Shown here one piece after another: positions 6,113 through 6,125 of a DNA stretch of 6,125 nt. The DNA is from an uncultured Clostridia bacterium (GTDB lineage Bacteria > Bacillota_A > Clostridia > TANB77 > CAG-508): NCBI GenBank assembly GCA_947628335.1, contig CANQZT010000095.1, positions 1-6,125 on the forward strand, written 5' to 3'. Both the position numbers and the translations under genes were made by a program. The notes below the pieces were generated by a model. That model had not been told where the DNA came from. It worked only from the letters and a program-made list of their open reading frames with translations, and did no database searches. The first letter of the stretch is position 1; each line of letters opens with the position of its first letter.

Positions 6113-6125
6113 ATCGTCATTCCAC

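Noticed and set aside
1..6125. Alternative genetic code (TGA as Trp), considered because of the very low G+C
   Set aside because: Tryptophan is encoded by TGG throughout, the small protein at 5846 ends at TGA, and the long genes do not need TGA read-through.

Overview
The window is very AT-rich (about a quarter G+C by eye). Its genes have Shine-Dalgarno sites of the AGGAGG or AGGTGA type, favour AT-rich codons (ATA, AGA, AAA), use TGG for tryptophan and use TGA as a stop. This fits a low-GC Firmicute, probably clostridial, on the standard bacterial code. No rRNA, tRNA, CRISPR array or transposase is visible.

The core (about 990 to 5840) is a complete restriction-modification system of the Alw26I/Eco31I/Esp3I family. 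On the + strand, a 68-residue Xre-type controller (C) protein (1055-1261) is followed after 9 bases by the HNH restriction endonuclease (1271-2662). On the - strand and convergent, a single 1000-residue gene (2679-5681) encodes an N6-adenine methyltransferase fused to a C5-cytosine methyltransferase. In the second half the conserved motifs run IX-X then I-VIII, so it is circularly permuted. Members of this family recognise sequences containing GTCTC and are known to carry adenine methylation on one strand and cytosine methylation on the other, so one fused protein can supply both activities. A 20-bp perfect inverted repeat ends both convergent genes.

Control signals match the genes. The controller has a non-ATG (TTG) start and lies downstream of a 12-bp perfect inverted repeat resembling known C-boxes. 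Its stop codon overlaps the endonuclease ribosome binding site. The methyltransferase has a strong extended -10 promoter. Its -35 region carries two tandem copies of an 11-bp repeat, each containing GTCTC, and these are the only two GTCTC/GAGAC sites I found in the window. This suggests that the system's own methylation or cleavage could feed back on methyltransferase expression.

Flanks: positions 1-906 (- strand) hold the first 302 residues of an unidentified protein that runs off the left edge. It is divergent from the controller and has a good promoter of its own. Positions 5846-6112 (- strand) encode a small putative helix-turn-helix protein near the right edge. The intergenic stretch 907-1054 holds two divergent promoters and the operator. 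The stretch 5682-5845 holds one strong and one possible promoter and the GTCTC repeats. There is no gene-free stretch longer than about 165 bases.
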